Positions 63,742 to 64,000 of a stretch of DNA of 64,000 nt are shown piece by piece; the first letter of the stretch is position 1, and each line of letters begins with the position of its first letter. Made by a program: the position numbers and the translations under genes. A model generated the notes under the pieces. The model searched no databases. It was not told the DNA's origin and saw only the letters and a program-made list of their open reading frames with translations. Location of the stretch: NCBI GenBank assembly GCA_016699405.1, contig CP064972.1:434001-498000 (forward strand), read 5' to 3'. This DNA is from Holophagales bacterium. GTDB lineage: Bacteria > Acidobacteriota > Thermoanaerobaculia > Multivoradales > JAGPDF01.

Positions 63742-64000
63742 TTAGAAGAAGCGGTACTCGACCGTGGCGAGCACGGTGCGCGGCGCGCCGTAAGAGCCCT
63801 GGACGATCCCGAAGTTCGGCAGGTTGTAGCCGTTGGTCAGGTACTCCTCGTCGGTGAGGTTCTTGCCCGCGACGCCGAAGCGCCACTTGCCGTTGGGCGA
63901 GAGCCAGCCGATCCACGCCTCGACCGTGCCGTACGCCTCCTGCATCAACGGCAGCAGCGGCGTGCCCGGACGGCCCGGGTACTGCCCGCCCTCGTTGGTC
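63742..64000 (-). CDS. TonB-dependent receptor, C-terminal end (cut by window)
   Basis: The last ~85 residues of an outer-membrane receptor: GKWRFGVAGKNLTDEEYLTNGY is the classic late barrel signature, and the protein ends in an aromatic residue (VEYRFF). The 5' part lies beyond 64000. It precedes the SDR gene by 4 bp, so uptake and processing are probably expressed together. The substrate cannot be read from this part. Confidence 0.85.
   Translation of the reverse strand, partial: TNEGGQYPGRPGTPLLPLMQEAYGTVEAWIGWLSPNGKWRFGVAGKNLTDEEYLTNGYNLPNFGIVQGSYGAPRTVLATVEYRFF

Overview
This is a high-GC (roughly 70%) bacterial chromosome segment with dense, often overlapping genes. Gene content suggests a Gram-negative heterotroph. 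It has TonB-dependent receptors (one with an N-terminal carboxypeptidase-regulatory-like domain), a secreted S46 dipeptidyl-peptidase, a PIG-L deacetylase, DUF1566 and CSLREAI surface proteins, and secreted proteins that share a C-terminal F-E-N-G...W tail. This combination fits Acidobacteriota, perhaps a Thermoanaerobaculia-like lineage. That placement is inference from gene content; there is no rRNA in the window. Most genes are chromosomal, with a few mobile or decayed patches.

Layout. 0-5 kb: a two-component system and a large secreted Ig/DUF1566/PKD protein. 5-8.4 kb: a TetR-controlled DevBCA-like exporter operon with a readable promoter and operator. 8.5-13.1 kb: a glucosylglycerate locus (phosphatase, GT81 synthase, GH13_18 phosphorylase) that begins with a small membrane ORF. 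13.1-16.7 kb: a divergent ClC chloride/proton antiporter and an SLC13-type permease, both with RCK/TrkA-C domains. 16.8-24 kb: a DPP7-like S46 peptidase and a binding-protein-dependent ABC operon (lipoprotein, ATPase, two-domain permease with an apparent one-base frameshift, MFS exporter). 24-26 kb: a 184-bp terminal-inverted-repeat element, a GYF/zinc-ribbon protein and an unknown membrane-anchored protein. 26-34 kb: a TonB receptor with a Cys-rich small ORF upstream and a secreted protein downstream, then a 1266-residue PIG-L/M19 fusion enzyme.

34-49 kb: a leaderless membrane protein; a short 2-oxoglutarate dehydrogenase E1; an accessory stretch with hypothetical proteins, a membrane LuxR regulator beside DUF4199, a RAYT-like transposase with REP-like repeats, SRPBCC, NmrA-like, nucleotidyltransferase and VOC genes; a CSLREAI protein; and a broken DUF3011/binding-protein junction. 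48-54 kb: tRNA-Gln(CUG), a secreted protein, a zinc-ribbon protein, arfB, glnS and gltX, with a near-perfect 27-bp-arm hairpin between the two synthetase genes. 53.8-56.2 kb: a tandem UspA protein coupled to a GH1 glycosidase. 56.2-64 kb: a tightly overlapping operon of TonB receptor (cut by the window end), SDR, KAS III-like protein lacking the usual His and Asn, three alpha/beta hydrolases, acyl-CoA ligase and SCP2-type thiolase. It looks like a lipid- or acyl-substrate uptake and processing pathway of unknown substrate.

The most unusual items are the PIG-L/M19 fusion, the terminal acyl operon with its atypical KAS III, the Cys-rich ORF with a palindrome at the TonB receptor, and a recurrent -10-hexamer-N6-start arrangement that implies leaderless transcripts.
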